Part shown: positions 27,574 through 36,208 of the stretch, piece after piece | Layout: every line of letters begins with the position of its first letter | How positions within the stretch are numbered: position 1 is the stretch's first letter | Assembly: GCA_905214865.1 (NCBI GenBank) | Contig: CAJMNO010000007.1 | Coordinates: 34,219-98,218, forward strand | Source of the DNA: an uncultured bacterium | GTDB lineage: Bacteria; Actinomycetota; Coriobacteriia; Coriobacteriales; Atopobiaceae | Direction of reading: 5' to 3' | DNA: 64,000 nt | Translations under genes and position numbers: made by a program | Notes under the pieces: generated by a model | Seen by the model: the letters and a program-made list of their open reading frames with translations, nothing else | What the model was told of the DNA's origin: nothing | Databases searched by the model: none

Positions 27574-28521
27574 ATGACGGCGAGGGATGCCATCGTCCTC
27601 AACAGCCACGGTGTCGGCCAATACGCATACTGCGACCACATGCCGAGCTGGGGGGAGACGCTTTCGGTAAGCAAATGGCACATTGCCGAGGACGGGGGAA
27701 AGGGTTCAAACGTCACTGTTGCCCTGGGTCGCCTTGGACTCGATGTGGCATATGTGGGAAAGGTTGGGAATGATGCCTGGGGTGACCTGGGCGAAAAATG
27801 GATGAGCGACGCGGGCGCCGACACGACCTTCCTCTATCGAGACCCTTCTGTCTCGACGGGAACGGGACTTGTGCTCTTAGGGCCAGACGGAAGCAACGCG
27901 ATCATTGACGGGGACAGCTCGAGCTCGGCTCTCACGGTGGATGAGGTGACGGCCGCCATCGAGGGGATGCGTGGCTCTAAGTATTTCATCACGGGCTTTG
28001 AGGTACCTGAGGCAATAGCCCTCGAGGGGGCGAGGAGGGCCCATGCCCTTGGCATGAAGACGGTGCTCAACCCCTCTCCGCTCCCCGCCGGGAAGCTCCC
28101 GCCCCTCGACTTCGTCGACTACCTTTTTGTGAACGAGGTGGAGGCAGCCTCCCTGGTCGGGATGGCGAAAAGCGATTTGGAGGGCCTCGCAAAGGGTGTG
28201 TTGCAGGCAACCTCGGCAAGGAATGTCATCGTTACCCTTGGGTCCGATGGATCCTGCGCCCTGACGGAAGAAGGCGAGTTTCTCACGATCGATCCGGTGA
28301 AGGTCGAGAACGTGGTTAACACGGCGGGTGCGGGAGACGGCTTCATGGCTGCGACGGTCGCCAACCTCGTATGGGGAAAGACTCTTCGTGAGGCGATGGA
28401 GTGGGCAAGCTACTACTCTGCGCTGGCGGTCACCATCGATGGGACCATTCCCGCCTATCGACCCCTCGGCGAAGTTAACGCTTTCATTAAAGGACACCAG
28501 TGCGAGAAGTGCGAGGAGTGA
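27574..28521 (+). CDS. PfkB/ribokinase-family sugar kinase (A)
   Basis: This 315-residue kinase has the ribokinase-like motifs EDGGKGSNVTVALGRLG near residue 42 and NTAGAGDGFMAATVANLVWG near 250, the latter with catalytic Asp in GAGD. The opening VLNSHGVGQYAYCDHMPSWG is shared with the kinase at 39360, which is clearly a paralogue. The family phosphorylates sugars or nucleosides at a primary hydroxyl. It lies between a NagB-like protein and an amidohydrolase in one tight operon (gaps of 3 and 6 bp). The substrate is not evident. Confidence 0.85.
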   Translation: MTARDAIVLNSHGVGQYAYCDHMPSWGETLSVSKWHIAEDGGKGSNVTVALGRLGLDVAYVGKVGNDAWGDLGEKWMSDAGADTTFLYRDPSVSTGTGLVLLGPDGSNAIIDGDSSSSALTVDEVTAAIEGMRGSKYFITGFEVPEAIALEGARRAHALGMKTVLNPSPLPAGKLPPLDFVDYLFVNEVEAASLVGMAKSDLEGLAKGVLQATSARNVIVTLGSDGSCALTEEGEFLTIDPVKVENVVNTAGAGDGFMAATVANLVWGKTLREAMEWASYYSALAVTIDGTIPAYRPLGEVNAFIKGHQCEKCEE

Positions 28522-28527
28522 TTTTAA

Positions 28528-30054
28528 ATGGCAAGGTATCTTCTGAGGTCAAATGCAATCTTCGACTCCAATGCGAGCGTCACGTTCCCTGGGTACGTCG
28601 CGGTCGAGGGGGACAGGATCCTCTCGGTTGGTGAGGGCGACGGAGGAGAGCTGGTCGAGGGGGACACCGAGATCATTGACCTTGGTGACAAGCTGGTTAC
28701 CCCGGGACTCGTTGATGCCCATTGCTTCTTTAACGGCTGGCTTCTCCAGCATTACGGAGCGGATCTCTCTGGGGCAACAACGATAGAGGACGCGATTTCG
28801 ATTCTGCGTTCCTCGCGTCACACCGACTTCCTTGTGGGCCACGGGCTGTCCGGCAATCTTGCCGGGGTGGAGGAATCAGTGATTGACGCCGCCTTTGGTG
28901 ACCTTCCCACCGTGCTCGTATGCGTTGGGGCGGAGGAGATGGTCATGAACACCGCCGCCGAGGATCGCTTTGGCTTCACGCCGAGTGCATGCTGGTCCGA
29001 GAAGGCGTACCTCCTGCTCAAGTCGGTGATGGAGGACTCTGAGGAGGCAACTCGCCTCTATCGGCAGTACATGCGGATGATGAACTCGTACGGAGTCACC
29101 TCGACCAAGGAGATCGGCTACGACGACACGTGGTTCTTTGATCAGGCGAGGGATCTGGAAAAGGCCGGTGAGCTCACGCTGAGGGTGAGCGTCATGAGCC
29201 AGCCGGTCGGCAGGGACGCTGACATCGAGTATGGCATCAGGGCGAGGGAGTCTCTCGAGGGCGACCCCATGCTCTCGTTCTCGGGCTACAACCAGATGAC
29301 TGATGGCTCGATCAGTCAGAACGAGGGTGAAATGAAGGAGCCGTATCTCGATCTCGACGGTACGTGCTCGATGGACATCGACTGGGACCACCACAAGGAC
29401 GAGGTGCACCGTGCCGAGGAGGCGGGGTTCAGGTTCTCGCTTCACGCGCAGGGCGACGGTGCGGTGGCACACGCCCTTGATATATTCGAGGGGTGTGAGA
29501 GGGACGAGGAAGGAGCACTGCGTCTCCGTCACGCGATTACCGACCTGGAGGATGCGGACCCCGCCGATTTCGAGCGGATGGCTCGGCTCGGCGTTGTTGC
29601 GGAGGTGTACCCGCTTATACAGTCCATTGCGGACCGCGAGAGCAAGCTGTCGATGATCACGGAGAAGATCGGACAGGTGCGGGGGAGCCACTACTGGAAC
29701 CGCCGCGGGCTCATCGACGCCGGCGTGACCCTTGCGTGCGCGACCGATCTGCCAATGACTGTCGACGACCTTGGAGAGGGGGTCTACTGCGCCTGCGGTG
29801 GATACTTCCCCGAGGGCGGAGAGCCCTTCAACGCACAGAACATGATCTCTCCCGCGGAGCTCCTTACCGCCTGGACGAGGGGAGGGGCGTACGACCTCAT
29901 GAGAGAGGGTGAGCTGGGGACGCTTGAGCCTGGCAAGCTCGCGGACTTGGCGGTGTTCGACACCAACGTGCTCAAGACCGATCTCCGTGAGGCAAGGGCC
30001 TGCAAGTGCGTTCTGACAATCGTTGGGGGCCGAGTCGTGTATGACGAGCGATAA
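28528..30054 (+). CDS. amidohydrolase, YtcJ-like
   Basis: The 508-residue enzyme belongs to the metal-dependent amidohydrolases of the Amidohydro_3/YtcJ type. After a small N-terminal beta domain the metal motif reads VTPGLVDAHCFFNG, where the family has DxHxH; the second His is a Cys. Later landmarks fit: FSLHAQGDGAV (His), RLRHAITDLED (His), LACATDLPM (Asp) and the C-terminal LGTLEPGKLADLAVFD. The altered first motif suggests a changed metal site. In this operon it may open an amide, lactam or cyclic imine formed by an amino-sugar conjugate; this is inference. Confidence 0.78.
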   Translation: MARYLLRSNAIFDSNASVTFPGYVAVEGDRILSVGEGDGGELVEGDTEIIDLGDKLVTPGLVDAHCFFNGWLLQHYGADLSGATTIEDAISILRSSRHTDFLVGHGLSGNLAGVEESVIDAAFGDLPTVLVCVGAEEMVMNTAAEDRFGFTPSACWSEKAYLLLKSVMEDSEEATRLYRQYMRMMNSYGVTSTKEIGYDDTWFFDQARDLEKAGELTLRVSVMSQPVGRDADIEYGIRARESLEGDPMLSFSGYNQMTDGSISQNEGEMKEPYLDLDGTCSMDIDWDHHKDEVHRAEEAGFRFSLHAQGDGAVAHALDIFEGCERDEEGALRLRHAITDLEDADPADFERMARLGVVAEVYPLIQSIADRESKLSMITEKIGQVRGSHYWNRRGLIDAGVTLACATDLPMTVDDLGEGVYCACGGYFPEGGEPFNAQNMISPAELLTAWTRGGAYDLMREGELGTLEPGKLADLAVFDTNVLKTDLREARACKCVLTIVGGRVVYDER

Positions 30055-30087
30055 GGGTTCGAGTCAGCGACATTGATGGCAATCACA

Positions 30088-30124
30088 GTGGGGCAACGTC
30101 CGATACATGCAGGCGTTGCCCCAC
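30088..30124 (+). promoter_or_regulatory. hairpin before SIS gene
   Basis: GTGGGGCAACG pairs perfectly with CGTTGCCCCAC around a 15-nt loop, 21 nt before the start at 30146. It could be a terminator/attenuator for the upstream amidohydrolase transcript or a stability element. Confidence 0.5.
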
Positions 30125-30145
30125 CATCTAGTCCATGGGGGCCAA

Positions 30146-31270
30146 ATGGTGCAGTCTGATTTCTCCGTAGCGTTCTCCGAGATCCTAGAGCAGCCCGATC
30201 TCCTTGCCCGACTTAGGGACACCAGGGATGCTTGGGCAAGGCCATTCGTGGACCTTTGCCGGGAACACGACTTCAAGCGGGTGCTCTTTGTAGGGAACGG
30301 TTCGCCATACTATGTCGGACGAACCTTGCGCTATGCCACGGAGAGGCTCTTGGGGGCAAACGTCGATCCCGTCATGGCAGGAGAGTTCGCTTTCCATGGG
30401 TTGTTCGACTGCACCGGAGGGCTGGATCCGGGAGAGGTTTTGCTCGTCTGCCCCGCGGAGACTGGACATTCCCGAGGCCAGGTCGATGCAGCGCGACGCG
30501 CCAGGCACACCGGGGTTCCCGTGGTGTGCACCACCCTCAACCCTCACGGGGTGCTCGCGAGGGAATGTGACGTCGTGCTGGCAAAGCCCGGATCGGGCGA
30601 ACGCTCCATTGCGGCCACCAAGAACCAAACCATGGCCTTGTACATGCTGCTCTCTTGCCTTGTCGAAGCCGGGCACGTTCTGGGCAGCCTTGGGGATGGG
30701 GAGTATGCAAGGGCGCTCCTCGCCTTGGACTCCGTGCCGGATAACGTGCGAGAGACCATCTCGATCTCACGGGACTGGTACCTGAGGAACCGAGAGAGGC
30801 TCCTCTCCGCACCCGGATTCTTCCTTGTTGGGTATGGTGCAAACTATGGGACCTGCCTCGAGGGGACCCTCAAGTTCGTCGAGTGTCACGAGCGGCCCAC
30901 CCAGGCTGTCCAACTTGAGGAGACCCTGCATGGGCCCCTTCGCTCGCTGCATCGGGACGACGTGATGCTGCTCCTCTCGACCGAAGCGGGTTGCGAGAGG
31001 GACCGGATGACGCTTCTTTCCAGGCAGCTCCCCCGGTACTGCGACAACATCGTCATCATCGACAGCCTTTTCCAAGGGGAGATACCTGGCGTCCCAATCG
31101 ACAACACACTCTCGATTTCGTCCTCTGACTTTCCCGACGTCTGCTCCATCGAGTACCTCGTTCCCCTTCAGGTCATCGCGGTGCTGCTCGCACAGGACAT
31201 CGGAATCGACCTGACCGTCCCCAAGGTTCCCGAGCTTGATCCAGTCATGCTCCCCGCCTACGAGGACTAG
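30146..31270 (+). CDS. SIS-domain protein (GlmS-isomerase/deglycase-like)
   Basis: The 374-residue protein has two SIS domains. The first contains VLFVGNGSPYYVGR and LLVCPAETGHSRG; the second contains FFLVGYGANYGTCLEGTLKF and QLEETLHGPLRSL. The EE..HGP segment corresponds to the catalytic Glu/His region of GlmS-type isomerases and fructosamine deglycases. A GGGGG site lies before the ATG at 30146; the earlier ATG at 30107 is in the hairpin loop and has no ribosome site. It is followed 12 bp later by a ROK gene, a pairing mirrored by the leftward operon at 32777-35875. Confidence 0.78.
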   Translation: MVQSDFSVAFSEILEQPDLLARLRDTRDAWARPFVDLCREHDFKRVLFVGNGSPYYVGRTLRYATERLLGANVDPVMAGEFAFHGLFDCTGGLDPGEVLLVCPAETGHSRGQVDAARRARHTGVPVVCTTLNPHGVLARECDVVLAKPGSGERSIAATKNQTMALYMLLSCLVEAGHVLGSLGDGEYARALLALDSVPDNVRETISISRDWYLRNRERLLSAPGFFLVGYGANYGTCLEGTLKFVECHERPTQAVQLEETLHGPLRSLHRDDVMLLLSTEAGCERDRMTLLSRQLPRYCDNIVIIDSLFQGEIPGVPIDNTLSISSSDFPDVCSIEYLVPLQVIAVLLAQDIGIDLTVPKVPELDPVMLPAYED

Positions 31271-31282
31271 GGGTGAGTTGCC

Positions 31283-32688
31283 GTGGCCCCTTCTATTCCA
31301 GGCGGTAGGCGCCTTTTCGCGTGCATTGACATCGGCGGGTCAAAGTTCGTCGCTGGCATTTGTGACGAGGGGGGAGATATCCTCTGCTCGACGCGCCATG
31401 AGTGGTCGGGGGTGAGCGAAGGACAGATTCTGGAGCAGGTAGCGAGTGCGATGGGAGAAGAGCTCGCCGAGCACCCAGGACTACGCAATCGGGTGGTTGC
31501 CGGAGGGGTTACCATCCCGGGGTTTGCCGATCCCAAGCGCGGCATCTGGGTCGACTCGGATTACCTTGACGTGCATGACCTCCCAATTTGCGACTTCCTC
31601 GCGAATCGGCTGAGACTGCCGTTCTTTGGCGATAACGACTGCAATGCATGCGCGCTCGCGGAGCACTACTTTGGGACCGCGAAGGGTGCTCGGGACTTCC
31701 TGTACATTACCGTGAGCTCCGGGATAGGGGGTGGCATCTTCCTGGGGGACAGGCTGTTCTATGGTGACAGGCAGCTTGCGGGAGAGATTGGACTTACCGT
31801 GGTCGAGGATCGTCCGCGACCAGAGTTCTCCAGGTTCCCGCGTGGCAGGCTGGAGGACTACTGCTCGACTCGTGGCATGCGCACAACCTATGTCTCTCTT
31901 GGGGGGGGACGGCGCAATCGAGCTTCGGGGGGAGGGAGATTGCCGCCGCGGCACGGGCGGAAGACCCCGCGGCCTTGGAGACGATGCGGCTCGAGGGCGT
32001 GTACCTGGCCAGGGCGATTGCTCGCATGGATGCCGTCGCGGCGCCGTCGCAGGTTGTTGTCGGAGGGGGGATATCGCTGGCGTTCCCAGACTATGGTCCC
32101 TCCCTCTTCTCCGAGCTCAGCAGGATCCGACCAGAGAGCAGCCTTCAGGTGAAGCCGTCAATTCTGGGATACCAGGGGGCACTTCTTGGAGCCTGTGCTT
32201 GCGCAGTCCGTGGGTTGAGCAGTCCCCTCGACGAGGCCTCCCTTCCCGGAAGTGGGTCCGAGCTGAGAATCACGAGCTCCCATGGGAAGACCGCCTGCAG
32301 GCTTTTGTGTGGCGGAGAGGACCTTCTTCCCGCCGGGGCCGGCGACCTTGGGTCATTTCTCGTCGCGTCGGGAGCTTCGGACGAGGGGATTGAGCTCGAC
32401 GGTCTATTGGGTGGCGTCTCACTGGGGTTCCTGGTAAGGCGGGCAGAGCAGGGGAATGCCGACGACTTGGGAGCAGTGGAGAGGTTCGGACGCTCTCTTG
32501 GCGCGGCGGTGTCGTATTGCGCCACCCTGCTCGATCCCGCCGCAATCGTATTTGAGGATGACCTCGCGGCGGCAGAGGGCCTGTATCGCGAGGAGGTCCT
32601 CGGGGCGATTGAGGATGACAGCTATTGGCAACGGGAGGGCTTGCCGTACGTCATCGAGTGGTGCCCCCCTCGTCCTAAGGGACGATGA
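31283..32688 (+). pseudogene. ROK-family protein with frameshift in a G8 tract
   Basis: The first frame gives a good ROK N-terminus: FACIDIGGSKFVAGICDEGG, FFGDNDCNACALAEHYFG, YITVSSGIGGGIFLGDRL and LAGEIGLTVVEDRP. At the eight-G run near 31905 the frame breaks; one added G (or two lost) joins it to a second frame beginning GGREIAAAARAEDPAALETM, running to 32688. The usual ROK zinc motif is missing. Past the normal ROK end (about residue 300) an extra 160 residues include FGRSLGAAVSYCATLLDPAA, like a second ROK C-lobe. It could be a pseudogene, a sequencing error or a phase-variable gene. Confidence 0.7.
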
Positions 32689-32699
32689 CCATAACGATT

Positions 32700-32746
32700 C
32701 GGCAGCCGATGCGACTCTCGCTCTTGCGATGTGGCATCGGCCGCCG
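32700..32746. terminator. bidirectional hairpin between convergent operons
   Basis: CGGCAGCCGATGC pairs with GCATCGGCCGCCG (one mismatch) between the convergent ROK and SIS genes. Confidence 0.65.
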
Positions 32747-32776
32747 ACGTGAGACCTGAGCTGGCATTGGACGGGA

Positions 32777-33868
32777 CTATAGGACTTCCTTGTCCACGTA
32801 GTTCTCGCTCTTGCCCGACAGTCTGTCGTCGAATTTCGCGACAAGTGGGTGCTTGTGCCACAGGTGCTTGTCCTCCGTAAGCCGGAATGCAAGCGTCTGA
32901 TAGAACGGCAGGAGCGCCAGTGGAGCCAGCAGGCTGGGCTCCAGGGGATCGACCACAATGTCCGCCCCCTCGAAGTTAGGGTCGTCTGTGAGGACGAAGA
33001 CGTGGTCGGTGACAAGTCGGGTGGCCTCCGTTATCTCCCTGGCACGGGCATGATCGGACGGACCCACGGCGTTCACGAAGACCGTGTAGGCGGGCGAGAG
33101 CTGCAGGTTTGGGCCGTGGAGGTACTCCTCCAGCTCAAGGGGGATCGCGGGAATCTGGAGGCATTCACCGAACTTGAGGGCACCCTCGCAACCTATTCCA
33201 TAGTTTGTTCCCGCCCCAAGCAGAAATGTTCTCTCCATGGAGGAGAGCTCCTTGAAGCGGCGTTCCAGAACGGGCTGTGTCTGCTCAAAGACGCTCGTGT
33301 AGCGTGGGAGAAGACCCCTCAGCCCGTCAAGCTCGCGCTCTCTTCCGCTCTCGTCCAGGCGGCCCTCGCGATAGGCGACGTCGATACCAAAGAGGACGAG
33401 GAAGATGGAGAGCGCCGTGACGCCCTTGGTGACGTAACCGACCTGCTCCTCACCCACTCCGTAATCGAAGAGGTCGTCGGCGGCGTCCTTGAAGTCGGAG
33501 CTCACGTCACCTGTCACTCCGATCGCCTTTCTTCCGGAAGACCTGATGAGGGAGAGCGCGGCGAGCGCATTCGTCGAGTATCCGCTCTGGGAAGTCACGA
33601 AGGTGAATTCCGTGGGGGGAAGCTCGTGCTCATAGGCGCAAAACGTGTACGGCTCCGTGATGATTACCTCGCGGTCAAGCATCCTGCGAAGATACGGCCT
33701 CGCGATGGTCGCGGCGTTCTTGGAAGACCCGCAGGCGACGATCCTGACTCGGTCGTACTTTGATTCGAGGAAGCAATCTGCCAGGGGGGCCGACACGTCT
33801 TGTGCGACCTGCCGACTCAGAACTTGCGGAGTCTCCAGTACGTAATCAAGCATGGTTTTTCTTGACAT
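32777..33868 (-). CDS. SIS-domain sugar isomerase/deglycase-like protein
   Basis: This 363-residue, two-SIS-domain protein resembles the isomerase half of GlmS. Landmarks are RIVACGSSKNAATIARPYL, FVTSQSGYSTNALAAL, FLLGAGTNYGIGCEGALKFG and ELEEYLHGPNLQLS, the last corresponding to the Glu/His active region. No glutaminase domain is present, so it is not a full GlmS. It is the last gene of a leftward three-gene operon and overlaps the ROK gene by 23 bp, a strong sign of co-translation. The substrate is presumably a phosphorylated amino-sugar conjugate. Confidence 0.82.
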   Translation of the reverse strand: MSRKTMLDYVLETPQVLSRQVAQDVSAPLADCFLESKYDRVRIVACGSSKNAATIARPYLRRMLDREVIITEPYTFCAYEHELPPTEFTFVTSQSGYSTNALAALSLIRSSGRKAIGVTGDVSSDFKDAADDLFDYGVGEEQVGYVTKGVTALSIFLVLFGIDVAYREGRLDESGRERELDGLRGLLPRYTSVFEQTQPVLERRFKELSSMERTFLLGAGTNYGIGCEGALKFGECLQIPAIPLELEEYLHGPNLQLSPAYTVFVNAVGPSDHARAREITEATRLVTDHVFVLTDDPNFEGADIVVDPLEPSLLAPLALLPFYQTLAFRLTEDKHLWHKHPLVAKFDDRLSGKSENYVDKEVL

Positions 33869-34823
33869 GAGTCCCCCAATCGTCGGAAAAGAACAGCGAG
33901 GCAGCTCCGATCACGCCCGACTCCTCGTTGAGTGATGACAGGCGTACCTCCGTGTGCTGCCCCCCAAAGACCTGCGAGGTGATTCCGGCTCGTATCCTGT
34001 CGACATATGGCGAGAGCCCTCGTGCCACGCCGCCGCCAAGGACAATCACGTCCGGGCAATAGAGGTAGACGTACTGGTTCAATGCCCGCAGAAGGTAACT
34101 GACGTACCAATCGGCGACGTTCCTTGCCGCGCGGTCCCCCCGTCCCGCCAACTCGAACATCTCCTTGACGCTGATGCCCTCGCCAAGCTCATGTCTTACG
34201 TGACGCCCGAGGGCGGTTCCGGAGCAAGTGGACTCTGCGCAGCCCTTTATTCCGCAATAGCAGGGAACATCATCGAGCCAGGGGTATTCCGTTCCCTCGC
34301 GGACCTTGATATGTCCGGCAAGGTGAAAGAACGGCTCCCTCCCCAAGGGCTTCGCGTCCTCGCAGATCCCAATGCCGATTCCCGTGCCAAGGGTGATGGT
34401 GAGGACGCGAGAGAATCCTCGCCCGCTTCCAGCGACTGCCTCGGCAAGGCAGATGAGGCGCGCGTCGTTTTCCACCCTGACGGACTTGCCCAACGCCTTG
34501 GAAAGCCTCGCAGCGAGCGGGTAGCCATGTACCAGGAAGTGGACCATGGAAGAGAGGCCATCGATGCTACCGTCGCAGTACGTGTACGACCCTATGGAGA
34601 CCCCCGCCGCGAGGGGGTCCCCGGCCTTCTCCGAGAGCCTGTGGACCGACTTTCTTATGTTGTCCAGAAACAACTCCTCGGAGCAACGCTCCGTGTCGAA
34701 GACCTCCATCGAAAGCACCGCGGATGGATTTGCCGCATCGACTAGGCCAACCTTAGTGCGCGTGCCACCGATGTCGATTCCGCAGACGAGCCTGCCGTCG
34801 CCGTGGGGGCTTGAGGTGCTCAC
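33846..34823 (-). CDS. ROK-family sugar kinase
   Basis: The 325-residue protein has the ATP/phosphate motif CGIDIGGTRTKVGLVD, the sugar-binding SVRVENDARLICLAEA (catalytic Asp), TLGTGIGIGI and the zinc-binding CYCGIKGCAESTCSG. A late VIVLGGGVARGL completes the family pattern. No N-terminal HTH is present, so it is a kinase, not an NagC-type repressor. I start at a GTG (34823) whose GTGA overlaps the TGA stop of the upstream SIS gene, indicating translational coupling. Acting between two SIS proteins, it likely phosphorylates a hexose or amino sugar used or produced by them. Confidence 0.85.
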   Translation of the reverse strand: MSTSSPHGDGRLVCGIDIGGTRTKVGLVDAANPSAVLSMEVFDTERCSEELFLDNIRKSVHRLSEKAGDPLAAGVSIGSYTYCDGSIDGLSSMVHFLVHGYPLAARLSKALGKSVRVENDARLICLAEAVAGSGRGFSRVLTITLGTGIGIGICEDAKPLGREPFFHLAGHIKVREGTEYPWLDDVPCYCGIKGCAESTCSGTALGRHVRHELGEGISVKEMFELAGRGDRAARNVADWYVSYLLRALNQYVYLYCPDVIVLGGGVARGLSPYVDRIRAGITSQVFGGQHTEVRLSSLNEESGVIGAASLFFSDDWGTHVKKNHA

Positions 34824-35875
34824 TTGACCACCCACCCGTCCTCGAAGAACATTCCGGGCTCGATGCCATTCGCAATTGCGGTCTGGTAGCTCAGGAGCTG
34901 GAAGTACATGGCCTGGACCAGCATCATCCAGTGGGCGGGAAGGCCGAGATCGGGGAAGATGAAGCGATTGGCCGCCCTGGCGTCTGGATTCGTCCCAAAG
35001 TACACTGTGTCCTGGGCGGCGTCGTTCACGTACCCCCATATCATCTTGGAGCGTGAGTCGGGAAGTGCATCGAGGAGGATGGGGACCGTCTTCGACTTCG
35101 CGATGCCTTGGGCTCGGATGAGCTCCATCGGCCCATGATAGAAATTGTCGACCGACATCACGTTGGCGGGCACCTTGGCGGTCTCCTCGAGCCAGAGCGA
35201 GGTGCTCCGCATCATGTTGAGCCCCCATCCTCGGGAAATGAGGTAGAAGCTGTCGGCCTGGGGGAGGAAGCCGATGCCCTCTATTGCCTGGAGCAGGGAC
35301 TCCTTGTTCTCTTCCATCCACGAGAATGCGCCTTTTAGGGAGTTGACGAGCGCGCGGTCCGGAACGTCGCGGTCCATCATCGAGACGATGAACAGGCCGC
35401 AGAGTGCCATCGAGCTATATGCCTTGATGCATACGATCTTGTCGTAGCTGGCAATGTCATGCAGCGCATAGGTGCAGTTGACCGCCATGGTCGAATCCGG
35501 CGTCATCGTGACGCAGACAGACGTGTAATTGTGCTCGTGTACCCAGCGCGAGAAGTCAGCCACCTCACGGCTCTCGCCGGAGCGGCTCATCATGAAGTAG
35601 AGCGCGTTTCTGGAGAGGCGCTCCGGATTATGAATGAGCTCCGCAGTCTCAATGAGCCTCACGTTACGCATGCCTGCCTCGAGCATTGCCTCATACATAG
35701 GCATGAGCGAGTAAAGCGCACTGCCCATGGAGGTGAGGACGACCTCGCCGGAGAGGTGTACCACCCTGCAGATGTCGAGCACCTGCTCGAGCTTCGGCCC
35801 AGTCAGGTCGTCGAGTACCCTTACGAGCTCCTCCGGCTGTTCGTAGATGTTCTGAAGTATGGGATTGATGTCCAT
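34820..35875 (-). CDS. SIS-domain protein, first gene of leftward operon
   Basis: The 351-residue two-SIS-domain protein has VVLTSMGSALYSLMPMYEAM and FMMSRSGESREVADFSRWV in the first domain. The second has FYLISRGWGLNMMRSTSLWL and VDNFYHGPMELIRAQG. Where paralogues have Glu two to five residues before His-Gly, this one has Asn-Phe-Tyr-His-Gly-Pro, so the catalytic Glu may sit elsewhere or be lost. It heads the operon SIS-ROK-SIS, transcribed away from the lyase operon at 36209. Such SIS pairs could form a heteromeric deglycase or act on two substrates. Confidence 0.78.
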   Translation of the reverse strand: MDINPILQNIYEQPEELVRVLDDLTGPKLEQVLDICRVVHLSGEVVLTSMGSALYSLMPMYEAMLEAGMRNVRLIETAELIHNPERLSRNALYFMMSRSGESREVADFSRWVHEHNYTSVCVTMTPDSTMAVNCTYALHDIASYDKIVCIKAYSSMALCGLFIVSMMDRDVPDRALVNSLKGAFSWMEENKESLLQAIEGIGFLPQADSFYLISRGWGLNMMRSTSLWLEETAKVPANVMSVDNFYHGPMELIRAQGIAKSKTVPILLDALPDSRSKMIWGYVNDAAQDTVYFGTNPDARAANRFIFPDLGLPAHWMMLVQAMYFQLLSYQTAIANGIEPGMFFEDGWVVK

Positions 35876-36208
35876 GTCTGTGCCTTCCCCCGAGACTGCT
35901 GGGAGTTCCAGAGATGCGGTGCCGCCTGAACGACGGGTACGTGGAAAGCATATAACTAAGCAAGCGCAAATTATGTACCAGGATGAAAAGGGTGTCGACA
36001 GGCGTAGAAATCCGCTTCGCGAGAACGACAGTCTGCCAGTGGAACAAATCTGCAGAGATAGTAACGGAGATCGTTCAGCAGGGGATATCCCCCTTCCGCC
36101 GACACCAAGATGGCCAGATGCGGCAGGATGCTACATTTCGAATGAGTGGTATAGAACGAAATTAAAGTCATCTGGTGGAAAATCAGGCTAATGGAGGGAC
36201 GGCTGAGA
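35876..36208. promoter_or_regulatory. divergent control region with TGGTAYA sites
   Basis: This 333-bp AT-rich interval separates the leftward SIS operon from the rightward lyase operon. It contains TGTACCA (35974-35980, reverse TGGTACA) and TGGTATA (36147-36153), the motif shared by other island promoters. I see no gene in it. Confidence 0.45.

Noticed and set aside
32777..33868. Calling this SIS protein GlmS
   Set aside because: The glutaminase domain is absent and the context is a ROK-linked catabolic operon.
36191..36208. Earlier ATG for the DapA-like aldolase
   Set aside because: It overlaps the GGAGGG ribosome site that fits the ATG at 36209 and has no site of its own.
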